Assembly (NCBI GenBank): GCA_902524345.1
Contig: CABZCX010000002.1
Span: forward strand, 99,537-163,536
Length of the DNA: 64,000 nucleotides
Origin: an uncultured Pelagibacteraceae bacterium
Lineage (GTDB): Bacteria; Pseudomonadota; Alphaproteobacteria; Pelagibacterales; Pelagibacteraceae
Direction: 5' to 3'
In this document: positions 18,024-27,775 of the stretch, piece by piece
How positions within the stretch are numbered: the stretch's first letter is position 1
Layout: the number at the start of each line of letters is the position of its first letter
Notes under the pieces: generated by a model
The model's database searches: none
What the model was told of the DNA's origin: nothing
Seen by the model: only the letters and a program-made list of their open reading frames with translations
Made by a program: the position numbers and the translations under genes

Positions 18024-20693
18024 ATGAAACCAGGTACAAAAAATTCTTACAATTCACTCTTAGAAATAGATATCCAGGGTAAAAAATTTAAATATTACTC
18101 TTTAGAAAATGCTGAGAAAAATGGATTAGACGGCATTTCTAGATTACCTAAATCTTTGAAAGTGCTCTTGGAAAATCTTTTAAGATATGAAGATGATCTA
18201 TCTGTTACAAAAAAACAAATTGAGGCAATCAAAGAATGGTTGAAAGATAAAAAATCCAAAACTGAAATAGCATATAGACCTGCAAGAGTTTTGTTACAAG
18301 ATTATACTGGTATACCAGCAGTTGCTGATTTAGCTGCCATGCGAGAAGCTGTAAAAAATAAAAAAAAAGATCCAGAAAAAATCAATCCATTATCCGCTGT
18401 TGATCTTGTAATAGACCACTCCGTCCAAGTAGATCAATCTGCAAAATCAGATTCATTTGAAAAAAATGTTGAGATAGAATTTAAAAGAAATAGTGAAAGA
18501 TACTCATTTCTAAAGTGGGGACAACAAGCTTTTGACAATTTTAGAATTGTTCCCCCAGGTACAGGAATTTGTCACCAGGTCAATTTAGAATATCTATCTA
18601 AAGTAGTATGGAATGAGAAATACAAAGGAGATGAATATATTTTCCCAGATACTTTAGTTGGAACGGATAGTCATACAACAATGGTTAATGGATTATCAGT
18701 TCTAGGTTGGGGAGTAGGAGGCATTGAGGCAGAGGCAGGAATGCTAGGCCAACCAATTTCAATGTTAATACCAGAGGTGATTGGTTTTGAAGTAAAAAAT
18801 AAAATGCCAGAAGGTACAACGGCTACAGATTTGGTATTAACAGTTGTAAAAATGTTAAGAGATAAAGGTGTAGTTGGAAAATTTGTAGAATTTTATGGAG
18901 AAGGATTAAAAAATTTATCTCTTGCTGATCGAGCAACTATTGCAAATATGGCTCCAGAATACGGAGCAACATGTGGTTTTTTTCCTATTGATGAAGAAAC
19001 TTTGAAGTATTTGGAATTTTCTGGCAGAGATAATTTGACTGTAAAAATTGTCGAAAAATATGCAAAGGCACAAGGTTTATGGGCTAGTGATGATATAGAT
19101 TTTACTGACAATTTGACGTTGGATATGTCTACAATTGTACCAACAATCTCAGGACCTAAAAGACCACAAGATAAAGTTTTGTTAACTGATGCAGCTAGTA
19201 ATTTTAAAAAAGTTTTTTCTGATACTACAAAGAAAAAAAATTTTTCTATATCAAAAGTGGATGGCACTGATTTTGAAATTCAAGATGGTTCAATTTTAAT
19301 TGCTGCAATAACGTCTTGCACTAACACTTCTAATCCCAATGTTTTAATCGGTGCGGGTTTAGTCGCAAAAAAAGCAGTGGATCTTGGTCTTAAGGTAAAG
19401 CCTTGGGTAAAGACCTCATTGGCGCCAGGTTCTCAAGTTGTTACAGATTACCTTGATAAAGCTGATCTATCAAAATACCTTGATAAATTAGGATTTAATC
19501 TAGTAGGCTATGGATGCACAACATGTATTGGAAATTCTGGACCATTACCAGATAATATTGTTGATGCAATTCAAAAAGAAAATTTATACGCAGTTTCAGT
19601 TCTCTCAGGAAATAGAAATTTCGAGGGAAGAATTTCACCACACATTAAAGCTAATTATTTGGCTTCTCCTCCATTAGTTGTTGCTTATGCTTTGGCTGGT
19701 AGAATGGATTTTAATCTCTACAACGACCCACTGGGGAAAGATAAAAATGGAAAAGATATTTATTTAAAAGATATTTGGCCCACAAATAAAGAGATTGAAG
19801 ATATTTTAAAAGTTTCTTTAAGTGCGGATATGTTTATTAAGAGATACTCAAATGTTTCTGAAGGACCAAAACAGTGGCAAGAAATTAAAACTGAAAAAAC
19901 TAGTATTTATGATTGGGAAGAAAATTCAACCTATGTAAAAAAACCACCGTTTTTTGATGACTTACCTGATGAGCCAGAGGGATTTAAAAAGATAAATGAT
20001 GCTAGACCTTTATTAATTTTAGGAGATATGGTTACAACTGATCATATATCTCCAGCAGGTAATATACAGAAAGATAGTCCGACTGGTGACTATTTTATGA
20101 AGCATCAAATTTTACCAAAAGATTATAATTCTTATGGATCAAGAAGAGGAAATCATGAGGTAATGATGAGAGGAACATTTGCAAATATTAGGATAAGAAA
20201 TGAAATGGCACCAGGAACGGAGGGTGGTTTTACTAAATTATACCCCGAAGAAAAAGTTATGCCAATATATGATGCAGTAGTTGAATATAAAAAAAGAAAA
20301 ACAGATTTAGTGGTTATTGGTGGCAAAGAATATGGAACAGGCTCATCAAGGGATTGGGCTGCAAAGGGAACAAAACTTTTAGGCATTAAAGCGGTAATTG
20401 CTGAAAGTTTTGAAAGAATTCATAGATCTAATTTAATTGGTATGGGAGTTTTACCTCTTCAATTTATAGATAACATGAACAGAAAAAATTTGAATTTAAA
20501 AGGCTCTGAATTAATCAGCGTTATAGACTTAGAAAAAGGACTAAATCCATCAGATAAAGTAAAATTAGAAATTAAGTATTTGTCAGGTGAAATAAAAAAA
20601 ATTGAAACTTTGTGCAGGATAGATACTAAAAATGAACTTGAGTATTACAAAAATGGAGGAATTTTACAGTATGTCCTCCGCAATATGATTTAA
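18024..20693 (+). CDS. acnA: Aconitate hydratase AcnA
   Basis: TCA-cycle iron-sulfur enzyme interconverting citrate and isocitrate, 889 residues, normal length for the AcnA/IRP1 type. Cluster cysteines appear in ITSCTNTSNP near 430 and GYGCTTCIGNSGPLP near 495. Substrate-binding features include DSHTTMVNG near 215 and GSRRGNHEVMMRGTFAN near 702. It ends one base before a membrane-anchored TPR-like gene and is probably at the head of an operon running into bamB. Confidence 0.95.
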   Translation: MKPGTKNSYNSLLEIDIQGKKFKYYSLENAEKNGLDGISRLPKSLKVLLENLLRYEDDLSVTKKQIEAIKEWLKDKKSKTEIAYRPARVLLQDYTGIPAVADLAAMREAVKNKKKDPEKINPLSAVDLVIDHSVQVDQSAKSDSFEKNVEIEFKRNSERYSFLKWGQQAFDNFRIVPPGTGICHQVNLEYLSKVVWNEKYKGDEYIFPDTLVGTDSHTTMVNGLSVLGWGVGGIEAEAGMLGQPISMLIPEVIGFEVKNKMPEGTTATDLVLTVVKMLRDKGVVGKFVEFYGEGLKNLSLADRATIANMAPEYGATCGFFPIDEETLKYLEFSGRDNLTVKIVEKYAKAQGLWASDDIDFTDNLTLDMSTIVPTISGPKRPQDKVLLTDAASNFKKVFSDTTKKKNFSISKVDGTDFEIQDGSILIAAITSCTNTSNPNVLIGAGLVAKKAVDLGLKVKPWVKTSLAPGSQVVTDYLDKADLSKYLDKLGFNLVGYGCTTCIGNSGPLPDNIVDAIQKENLYAVSVLSGNRNFEGRISPHIKANYLASPPLVVAYALAGRMDFNLYNDPLGKDKNGKDIYLKDIWPTNKEIEDILKVSLSADMFIKRYSNVSEGPKQWQEIKTEKTSIYDWEENSTYVKKPPFFDDLPDEPEGFKKINDARPLLILGDMVTTDHISPAGNIQKDSPTGDYFMKHQILPKDYNSYGSRRGNHEVMMRGTFANIRIRNEMAPGTEGGFTKLYPEEKVMPIYDAVVEYKKRKTDLVVIGGKEYGTGSSRDWAAKGTKLLGIKAVIAESFERIHRSNLIGMGVLPLQFIDNMNRKNLNLKGSELISVIDLEKGLNPSDKVKLEIKYLSGEIKKIETLCRIDTKNELEYYKNGGILQYVLRNMI

Positions 20694-20694
20694 T

Positions 20695-21339
20695 ATGGAT
20701 GAAGATATATCAATAATTAATTCAAATACAAGAAAGGAAAAAGTTAAAAACTTTTTTTTCAACAATAAAAAAAAAATATCAATTTTTTTAATAGTTGTTG
20801 TATTAATAATAATATCGTTTTTTGGATATGGCGAATTCAAGGATTATCAGCGAGAGAAAGTATCTAATTTATTTTATTCAACAACAATTAATTTTGATGA
20901 AAAGAAAAAAGAAGAAACTACAAAAAAATTAATAGAAATAATTAGATTAAATGACCCAACTTATTCACCTCTGTCTCTGTATTTTATTTTAGATAATAAT
21001 TTGATTTCAGCCAGAGGTAAAATAAATGAATTATTTGATATGTTAATCGATAAGACCTCATTGGATAAAGAAATTAAAAATTTAATGATTTACAAAAAAG
21101 GTTTGTATAATTCCGATGAAGTATCTGAAAATGAATTATTGGAAATTTTAAATCCAATAATTAAGTCTGATAGTGTATGGAGTTCTCATGCACTGTATTT
21201 ATTAGCAGAATATTTTTATTCAAAAAATCAAAAACAAAAATCAAAAGATTTTTTTAATCAAATTATCAATTCAAAAAAATCAAATCCAGACATTGTTACA
21301 GAAGCTCAAAAGAGATTAAATAGAGATTTAAGTGATTAG
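20695..21339 (+). CDS. YfgM-like membrane-anchored TPR-type protein
   Basis: A 214-residue protein with a short Lys-rich cytoplasmic start, one transmembrane helix (about 30-47), and a helical periplasmic part with tetratricopeptide-like spacing (LLAEYFYSKNQKQKSKDFFNQII near 155-180, given here as its two halves LLAEYFYSK and KSKDFFNQII). It precedes bamB and overlaps it by eight bases. In many Proteobacteria yfgM sits just before bamB, and both act in outer-membrane protein assembly. Assignment rests on architecture and context, as sequence conservation is low. Confidence 0.7.
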   Translation: MDEDISIINSNTRKEKVKNFFFNNKKKISIFLIVVVLIIISFFGYGEFKDYQREKVSNLFYSTTINFDEKKKEETTKKLIEIIRLNDPTYSPLSLYFILDNNLISARGKINELFDMLIDKTSLDKEIKNLMIYKKGLYNSDEVSENELLEILNPIIKSDSVWSSHALYLLAEYFYSKNQKQKSKDFFNQIINSKKSNPDIVTEAQKRLNRDLSD

Positions 21340-22627
21340 AATTTTTATAATTTTTTTAATTTCAATAATTTTAACAAGTTGTTCTTTAAACGAAAATTCA
21401 AGAATTTGGAATAAAAAAGAAAATAATAAGACTGATGAAAATATAAAAATTATATTTGATAAAAAAAAAATTTCTTATCAAGAATTAAATCCAAATATAA
21501 TTCTAAACTTATCTAAAGTTAATATTCAAGATAAAATTTTAGATAATAAAAATAATTTCGGTAAACAAAATTATATTGGTAAACTTAAAAAATTTAAAAA
21601 CTTTAAATTTTCAAAATTAAATTATGAAAATGAAATAGATCTTAAACCTTTATTTTTGAAAGATGGTATAATTTTTTTTGATAGCAAAGGTTCAGTTATT
21701 AGGTTTAATAATAATCAAAAAATTATTTGGAAAAAAAATTATTATTCAAAGTTTGAAAAAAAAAATAACCCAAAACTTTTTTTTGCATTATCAGATAAAA
21801 AATTAATTGTTGTTGATAATTTATCTAACTTATTTTTGATTGATATAGATAGTGGAAATTTAATTTGGAGAAAAAAGAATGATTATCCTTTTAACTCAGA
21901 AATTAAAACTTTCGATGATAAATTTTTTGCTATTGACCTTAAAAATGTCTTAAGGTGTTATTTTATAAAAGATGGTTCAGAATGTTGGAATGTTGAAACA
22001 GATAAAGCATTAACAATAACAAACTCAAAAAATTCTCTAATTATCGTAGATAGTTTTATCTATTTTATAAATAATTTAGGTGATTTAACTGCAGTAGATG
22101 TTTTTTCAGGAGATTTAGTATGGCAACTACCCACTCAAAGCAGCGATATCGTTAACATTACTTACAATTTCAAAAATTCAAAATTAGTTTCGGAAGGTAA
22201 AAGCATTTTTTTTTCAAATAATAAAAATGAATTCTTCTCAATTGACTTAAAGAATGGCTCAATTAATTGGATTAATAATATTAGCTCAAGCTTAACTCCT
22301 ATTCTAATTGACAAATTAATTGTCTCGATTTCAGATAATGGTTTTTTATTTGTAATCGATAAAGAGAAAGGAAATATAATTAAGATTAAAGATATCTATA
22401 AAATTTATAAGGATAAACATAGAAAAAAAATTAAACCCACAGGTTTTTCTATAAGTCAGGATAAAATATATATTTCTAATAGTGATGGTAAATTAATAAT
22501 TTTAGAACTCAAAACTGGTAATGTTTTAAAGGTTGAAAAAATTGCTAAAAAAATAATGTCAAAACCCATTTTATATAATAATCATTTATTTTTGATTAAA
22601 AATGGAGCAGTTATACAATACAAATAA
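21332..22627 (+). CDS. bamB: Outer-membrane assembly lipoprotein BamB-like beta-propeller
   Basis: A 431-residue lipoprotein with signal sequence and lipobox LTSC (Cys17). PQQ-type beta-propeller repeats follow, with recurring patterns such as LIDIDSGNLIWRKK, AVDVFSGDLVWQL and SIDLKNGSINWI. BamB is the accessory lipoprotein of the BAM complex that inserts outer-membrane proteins. Translation starts at GTG within the 3' end of the upstream TPR gene. The usual neighbour der is not the next gene here. Confidence 0.85.
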   Translation: MIRIFIIFLISIILTSCSLNENSRIWNKKENNKTDENIKIIFDKKKISYQELNPNIILNLSKVNIQDKILDNKNNFGKQNYIGKLKKFKNFKFSKLNYENEIDLKPLFLKDGIIFFDSKGSVIRFNNNQKIIWKKNYYSKFEKKNNPKLFFALSDKKLIVVDNLSNLFLIDIDSGNLIWRKKNDYPFNSEIKTFDDKFFAIDLKNVLRCYFIKDGSECWNVETDKALTITNSKNSLIIVDSFIYFINNLGDLTAVDVFSGDLVWQLPTQSSDIVNITYNFKNSKLVSEGKSIFFSNNKNEFFSIDLKNGSINWINNISSSLTPILIDKLIVSISDNGFLFVIDKEKGNIIKIKDIYKIYKDKHRKKIKPTGFSISQDKIYISNSDGKLIILELKTGNVLKVEKIAKKIMSKPILYNNHLFLIKNGAVIQYK

Positions 22628-22630
22628 TAG

Positions 22631-23062
22631 ATGATTTTAAAATTTTTAGAAAAATTAGGTAGAAAAAAAATTGTTCTTGATAGAGGACCTTCTCATCCCG
22701 AATATCATAAAGCTAAACCATGGATGAATAGATATTATGTTTTAATGAGACACAGACCAAAATGGTTTCCTTTCAATATTTTAATACATGAAATGTTAGC
22801 AGATGATCATGGTGAAGGTGTTCACAATCATACATTTCCCTATATTACAATAATTTTAAGAGATGGTTATTGGGAAACTCTAAGCACTGGAAAATTTTGG
22901 AGACCACCTGGCTATATTGGTTTCAGATCAGCAAATAATCTTCATAGAGTTGATATTAAACCAGGCACGAAACCTCTGACAATATTTATATCTGGTCCTT
23001 TTGGACTTAGAAAAGGCCCAAGATCAGAATATGGCATCGATTTCAAGACCAAAAAAGATTGA
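22631..23062 (+). CDS. Conserved cupin-like hypothetical protein
   Basis: A 143-residue cytosolic protein whose middle looks like a cupin barrel: DDHGEGVHNHTFPYITIILRD, given as HNHTFPYITIIL near residue 66, with histidines that could bind a metal, and a second strand pair with LHRVDIKPGTKPLTIFISG near 105. No enzymatic function recognised. It lies between bamB and zapE and shares a base with the zapE start codon (TGATG), so it is translated with it. Confidence 0.65.
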   Translation: MILKFLEKLGRKKIVLDRGPSHPEYHKAKPWMNRYYVLMRHRPKWFPFNILIHEMLADDHGEGVHNHTFPYITIILRDGYWETLSTGKFWRPPGYIGFRSANNLHRVDIKPGTKPLTIFISGPFGLRKGPRSEYGIDFKTKKD

Positions 23063-24120
23063 TGCCAAAGGATCTTGAAGAAAAATTTAAACTATATTGT
23101 GAGGCTGAAAATTTGGAAGTCAATCAAAATCAGATTAATGTAATTAAAAAATTACAAGATTATTTTAATCAAAATTTCACATCTACTTTATTCAAAATCT
23201 TTAAAAAAAAAAGTTTAAAAAAAGCTTTTTATCTTCATGGCAGTGTCGGTGTTGGCAAAACAATGATTCTAAATTTTTTTTTTGATTTAGTTAATCAAGA
23301 TAAGAAAAGACTTCATTTTAATGAATTTATGTTAGAATTTCATGATTATGTTCATACTAGAAAAGATAAAAATCCAGAGAATGTAGTAAGCACATTTGTT
23401 AAAGATTTAAAATTAAAAGTATCACTTATTTATTTTGATGAATTTCAAGTTACTAATATCGTAGATGCTATGATTTTAGGAAAGCTCTTTGAAGAAATCT
23501 TTAAAGAGAATATTAAGATCATATTAACTTCAAATATTGAATTATCTGAATTGTATAAAGATGGATTACAGAGAGACCAATTTTTACCATTCATAGAAAT
23601 TATGAAAAAAAATGCTATTAACTATGAATTAAAAATTGAGGATGATTATCGAAAATCAAAAGAAAATCAAAAACAAAGATTTTTTTTTCCTTTAAATCAA
23701 GAAACCAATTTTAAAATAAACAAATTTTTTAGAATTATTACAAAAGAAAAAAAAAACTCACCTGTGAATTTAAATATTAAGGGGAGAGATTTTACAATAC
23801 AAAACTTTTATGAAGGGATTTGTAGATTTAGCTTTGATGAACTTTGTAATAGAAATTTAGGAGCTGAGGATTATTTGGAAATAGTTAAAAACTCTAAATT
23901 TATTGTTATCGAAGAAATTCCATTGTTTAACAATAATAATTCAGATCAACAACAGAGATTTATAACATTATTAGATATAATTCACGATAAAGATATTCCT
24001 TTGGCTACCACAGCTGCCCAAAGTTTGGAAAATTTCACATCTTCAAAATCTCTTAAAGCTCCTTTTGAGCGTACCATAAGTCGATTGTATGATTTAACAT
24101 CTAGAGAATACAATTTATAA
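23062..24120 (+). CDS. zapE: Cell division ATPase ZapE (AFG1 family)
   Basis: P-loop ATPase of the AFG1/ZapE family, 352 residues from the ATG. Walker A is HGSVGVGKTMIL near 61, Walker B LIYFDEFQVTNIVDAM near 125, and sensor region ILTSNIELSELYKDGL near 155. The bacterial protein acts at the division ring, and the mitochondrial relative in protein turnover. ATG at 23062 is preferred to an in-frame TTG one codon upstream, because it overlaps the preceding stop in the common TGATG arrangement. It converges on the photolyase gene with a 9-base gap. Confidence 0.88.
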   Translation: MPKDLEEKFKLYCEAENLEVNQNQINVIKKLQDYFNQNFTSTLFKIFKKKSLKKAFYLHGSVGVGKTMILNFFFDLVNQDKKRLHFNEFMLEFHDYVHTRKDKNPENVVSTFVKDLKLKVSLIYFDEFQVTNIVDAMILGKLFEEIFKENIKIILTSNIELSELYKDGLQRDQFLPFIEIMKKNAINYELKIEDDYRKSKENQKQRFFFPLNQETNFKINKFFRIITKEKKNSPVNLNIKGRDFTIQNFYEGICRFSFDELCNRNLGAEDYLEIVKNSKFIVIEEIPLFNNNNSDQQQRFITLLDIIHDKDIPLATTAAQSLENFTSSKSLKAPFERTISRLYDLTSREYNL

Positions 24121-24129
24121 ATTATATTA

Positions 24130-25548
24130 CTAATTTTTTAAAGTTTGAAACGCTTTTAAAGCTGAGGCTCTTGCTTGCTCATGAATAACAATTGGTTTTG
24201 GATAACTTTTTCCAATAATTGTATTTATTGCTTCTTGATATTTAATTTCCATTTCCCATGGTTTATGAATAAATTTTTGTGGAACTTTACTTAATTCTGG
24301 CACCCATTTTTTTACATACTTTCCCTCCTTATCAAATTTTTCACCTTGAAGGATAGGATTGAATATTCTGAAATAGGGAGCTGCATCAGCGCCACAACCA
24401 GCAACCCATTGCCATTGAGCTACATTATTAGCTTTATTAAAATCTAATAAACAATTTCTAAAATGTTTTTCACCTTCAGTCCAATTTATTCTTAAATGTT
24501 TTACTAAAAATGAACCTACAACCATTCTTATCCGGTTATGCATCCAGCCAGTTTCATAAAGTTCTCTCATCCCAGCATCAACAATCGGATAACCCGTCAT
24601 ACCTGATTTCCACGCTTTTAAAAATTTTTCATTTTTGACCCAAGGAAACTTATCAAATTCTTTTCTATAATTTCCTTTTAAAAATTCTGGGAAATAATTG
24701 ATTAAACTATGTGAAAATTCACGCCAACCTAGTTCATTAATATATTTTCTGTAACCAACTCCTTTCGATTTAATTTCACTGCACTTTTTCCAGATAGTAT
24801 TCACGTGGATTTGTCCATGTTTGATATAAGGAGATAATTTAGATGTACCTTCAATAGAAGGATAATCTCTTGCAGTTCCATAATCTTTAATTTTGCCATC
24901 AATTAGATTTTTTAGAATTTTTTTAGACTCTTCCTCAGAAACCTTCCAATATTTTTCAAACTTTTTATACCAATTTTTTCTTGGAAGAATATCTTTTGGC
25001 TCTATACAACCTTTAAAGAATGTTAATGACTTTGTTTTTTTTTTGATACTATAATTTTTACTTGGCGGTGATCCTAAAAATTTTTGTTCAGCGTTTCTCC
25101 AAAATGGGGTGAATACTTTAAAAGGTGTTCCATCATTTTTAGTTACTTCTTGAAACTCATTTAGAATATTTCCTTTAAAATATTTGTAATTAATCTGATT
25201 TTTAACAAAAATATCTCTAATCTTTTTTCCTTTTGCAATTACATCTGGTTCGTAAATTTTATTCCAATATATTGAAATATTGTCTTTTTTTTTAATTTTT
25301 GAAAATATATCCAGCTCATCACCGGCTAATATTTGAAGATTGATCTTAAACTTCGATAATTCAGACTTAAAGATTTCTAATGATTTTGAAAGCCACCATT
25401 TTTGTGCCTCTCTTTTGGCATCAAAGTCACTTTTGTTGTAAATATATAGGGCGAGCACGCTCTCATGATTTTGAGTTGCGTAAGAAAGGGCAGGATTATT
25501 TTCAATTCTAAAATCCTCTCTTATCCAAGTGATCGCGTTTTTTGTCAT
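24130..25548 (-). CDS. phrB: Deoxyribodipyrimidine photolyase
   Basis: Light-driven repair enzyme of 472 residues. It has the N-terminal antenna-binding Rossmann domain (ITWIREDFRIENNPAL at the start) and a C-terminal FAD-binding domain with GWREFSHSLI, YPIVDAGMRELYETGWMHNR (as PIVDAGMREL and GWMHNR near 320) and QWQWVAGCGADAAPYFRIF near 375. Features fit class I CPD photolyases, common in surface-water bacteria. It starts five bases downstream of the PLP enzyme gene on the same strand. Confidence 0.93.
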   Translation of the reverse strand: MTKNAITWIREDFRIENNPALSYATQNHESVLALYIYNKSDFDAKREAQKWWLSKSLEIFKSELSKFKINLQILAGDELDIFSKIKKKDNISIYWNKIYEPDVIAKGKKIRDIFVKNQINYKYFKGNILNEFQEVTKNDGTPFKVFTPFWRNAEQKFLGSPPSKNYSIKKKTKSLTFFKGCIEPKDILPRKNWYKKFEKYWKVSEEESKKILKNLIDGKIKDYGTARDYPSIEGTSKLSPYIKHGQIHVNTIWKKCSEIKSKGVGYRKYINELGWREFSHSLINYFPEFLKGNYRKEFDKFPWVKNEKFLKAWKSGMTGYPIVDAGMRELYETGWMHNRIRMVVGSFLVKHLRINWTEGEKHFRNCLLDFNKANNVAQWQWVAGCGADAAPYFRIFNPILQGEKFDKEGKYVKKWVPELSKVPQKFIHKPWEMEIKYQEAINTIIGKSYPKPIVIHEQARASALKAFQTLKN

Positions 25549-25553
25549 AAAAA

Positions 25554-26675
25554 TTATTTTCTTCCCTTAGATAGCAGTTGTTTGTAGAGTTTAACATCTG
25601 CATTACCTTCGCATCCAATAACTAAGACATTTGAATTTTCATCAAGGTTAATCAATCTTCTAGCTTTTTGGTTGTTACAAATTCCAATTAAAGCGATTAT
25701 TCCTGGAGTAGCACACTCACCACCTACAATTGAAGTTTTGCTGAACTTTTTATCTCTTAAGCCAGCTACTGTTTTAGCAACATTTTTATCTGAAATTGAG
25801 ACGCAACAATTACTAGCTTTTTTTAATATTTGCCAGGGTACAAGAGACATTTCATTACAAGACATACCACCCATAATGCTCTCTTTTCTTATTTTTATTT
25901 TTTTTAACTTATTATTTCTAATACTTTGAAGAACACAATCGGCTCTATCTGGTTCAACGATAATGATTTTTGGAATTTTTTTAAAATATTTTGCTACTCC
26001 AGCAACTAACCCTGCAGCTAATCCACCAACTCCTGCTTGAAGAAATATATGAGTAATATATTGATTAGTTTGTTTGGAAATTTCTTTGATTAAAATAGAG
26101 TATCCTGCCATTGTTAGTTGAGGAATATACTTATAATTCTTTGTCGATACATCTTGAACAATTTTCCAATTATTTTTTTTTGAGAGTAACTGGCATTCTT
26201 TCAATGACGCTTCATAATTTCCTCTAACTCTAATTACATTAGCACCAAATTTTTCAATTTCTTTCACTCTTGTTTCACTTACATATTGGCTAACAAAAAT
26301 TTTACACTGCAATTTTAGTCTTTTTGCTCCCCATGCTACTGATCTCCCATGATTACCGGCTGTTGCTGATGAAACAATTATTTTATTAGATTTTTTTGAA
26401 ATTTTCTCCACTGCATAAGCTCCGCCTAGAGCTTTGAAGGATTTTAAGTGAAATCGTTTTGACTCATCTTTATAAAATATATTCTTAAGTTGGAGTTTTC
26501 TATTTAATTTATTTAATTTTAATAGAGGAGTTGGACTATATCCTTTCCATTTAGATATACATTTGTGAGAATTGACCAATAAATTTGATGGTAGATATTT
26601 CAAGACATAGTTTCTACTAAATTGAAAGTTTTTATTTAACAAGAATTTGGAGTATTTCCATTTAAGATTTTGCAT
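25554..26675 (-). CDS. Diaminopropionate ammonia-lyase-like PLP enzyme
   Basis: Fold-type II PLP enzyme of 373 residues. The PLP lysine lies in SFKALGGAYAVEK near residue 78, preceded by FYKDESKRFHLK. The phosphate-binding ATAGNHGRSVAWGAKRL is near 105, and a glycine-rich loop QAGVGGLAAG near 214. The KDES.RF..KSFKALGG pattern matches diaminopropionate ammonia-lyases better than threonine dehydratases. Such enzymes make pyruvate from 2,3-diaminopropionate; action on 2,4-diaminobutyrate or serine/threonine cannot be excluded. EutB of ectoine clusters is a relative, but this gene is 20 kb from doeA. Confidence 0.78.
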   Translation of the reverse strand: MQNLKWKYSKFLLNKNFQFSRNYVLKYLPSNLLVNSHKCISKWKGYSPTPLLKLNKLNRKLQLKNIFYKDESKRFHLKSFKALGGAYAVEKISKKSNKIIVSSATAGNHGRSVAWGAKRLKLQCKIFVSQYVSETRVKEIEKFGANVIRVRGNYEASLKECQLLSKKNNWKIVQDVSTKNYKYIPQLTMAGYSILIKEISKQTNQYITHIFLQAGVGGLAAGLVAGVAKYFKKIPKIIIVEPDRADCVLQSIRNNKLKKIKIRKESIMGGMSCNEMSLVPWQILKKASNCCVSISDKNVAKTVAGLRDKKFSKTSIVGGECATPGIIALIGICNNQKARRLINLDENSNVLVIGCEGNADVKLYKQLLSKGRK

Positions 26676-26741
26676 TTTAAATTTTTTTTATATTCAAACT
26701 ATAAATAAACCTATATTAATATTTATACAAAGAAAAATTAC

Positions 26742-27692
26742 ATGAAAAAAATATTAATCATTGGTGGTGGTGCAATGGGTTCTGCTTTTTCAATCCCATG
26801 TTTGGAAAATAATAATAGAGTTATAATAACGGAACCATATAATAAAGTTTTCATTAAGAATTTATCTTCAAAAAAAAAATTTCATTCCTCCTTAAAAACT
26901 AATTTGCCAAAAAAGTTAAAATTTAAGAATTATTCAAAAGATATATTTAGAGAAAAGTTTGATTTGATTGTAATAGCATTGAGTCTTGCAGGAATTGATT
27001 TTATTGGAAAAGAGTTGAAGGACTTAAAAATAAAAACACCATTACTAGTACTTACTAAAGGACTAAAATATGACAAAAAAAGAAAAAAACTCTTAACTAT
27101 TTCAGGGTTACTCAAAAATAATTATAATGTTGCAAATGTATCAGTTTTAAAAGGACCTTGTTTGGCTAAAGAATTAGCAAGAAAAAATAAGACAAGCGTA
27201 GTAATAGCAAATAAGAATATCAAAATAGCTAAATGGATTGGAAAACAGATATCAACAAAATATTATCTGACTGAATTTTCAAGAGATGTTATTGGAGTAG
27301 AAATTTGCTCAGCAATTAAGAATATTTATGCAATGGTAATAGGTTCAGGTCAAAATTTAAATGCTTCATCAGATTTATTTCAAAAAAGTGTAAATGAGAT
27401 GAAATTTTTAATTAAACATTTCAAAGGAGATGAGACGACGATACTTGGACTTGCTGGTATTGGTGACTTATATGTAAGTGCTGTGGGAGGACGAAACAGC
27501 AAAATGGGAGATTTTTTGGGTAAAGGTTTTACATTCACAACAGCTAAAAAAAAGTTTATGCCAAAAGATACAGTGGAAGGTGAGCAATTAGCTAGAGAAA
27601 TTGCCCCTTATATCTTAAAAAAAATTAATAAAAAAAATATACCGCTGATGGCTCATTTGCTAAAGACGATACTATATAACAGAAAAATTTAG
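26742..27692 (+). CDS. gpsA: NAD(P)-dependent glycerol-3-phosphate dehydrogenase family protein
   Basis: A 316-residue dehydrogenase of the GpsA family, which supplies glycerol 3-phosphate for phospholipids. The dinucleotide motif is IIGGGAMGSAF at residue 5. Other family blocks are LKGPCLAKEL near 135, the catalytic lysine in SAIKNIYAMV near 186, and GLAGIGDLYVSAVGGRNSKMG near 226 (as GLAGIGDLYV and GGRNSKMG). The GGRN pattern differs slightly from the usual SRN, so a close relative acting on another substrate is possible. It converges on the second liv operon. Confidence 0.82.
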   Translation: MKKILIIGGGAMGSAFSIPCLENNNRVIITEPYNKVFIKNLSSKKKFHSSLKTNLPKKLKFKNYSKDIFREKFDLIVIALSLAGIDFIGKELKDLKIKTPLLVLTKGLKYDKKRKKLLTISGLLKNNYNVANVSVLKGPCLAKELARKNKTSVVIANKNIKIAKWIGKQISTKYYLTEFSRDVIGVEICSAIKNIYAMVIGSGQNLNASSDLFQKSVNEMKFLIKHFKGDETTILGLAGIGDLYVSAVGGRNSKMGDFLGKGFTFTTAKKKFMPKDTVEGEQLAREIAPYILKKINKKNIPLMAHLLKTILYNRKI

Positions 27693-27772
27693 CCGATTAG
27701 AAAGTTATTTTCTACAAGCAATCCGATGATAATTCCTACTATCAACGCGAGAATTAATTTTTTTTTATCCAC
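27689..27772 (-). CDS. Possible 27-residue membrane peptide, in frame after the livM stop
   Basis: Directly after the TAG stop of livM and one GAA codon, a GTG opens a 27-residue ORF in the same frame. It consists of a lysine-rich start (VDKKK), one hydrophobic helix (LILALIVGIIIGLLV) and a short tail (ENNFLIG). It ends within the last four bases of the converging gpsA. A GGAA sequence overlaps the livM stop but is too close for a normal ribosome site. It may be a separate peptide, a read-through extension of LivM, or a decayed C-terminal helix. Confidence 0.4.
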   Translation of the reverse strand: MDKKKLILALIVGIIIGLLVENNFLIG

Positions 27773-27775
27773 TTC

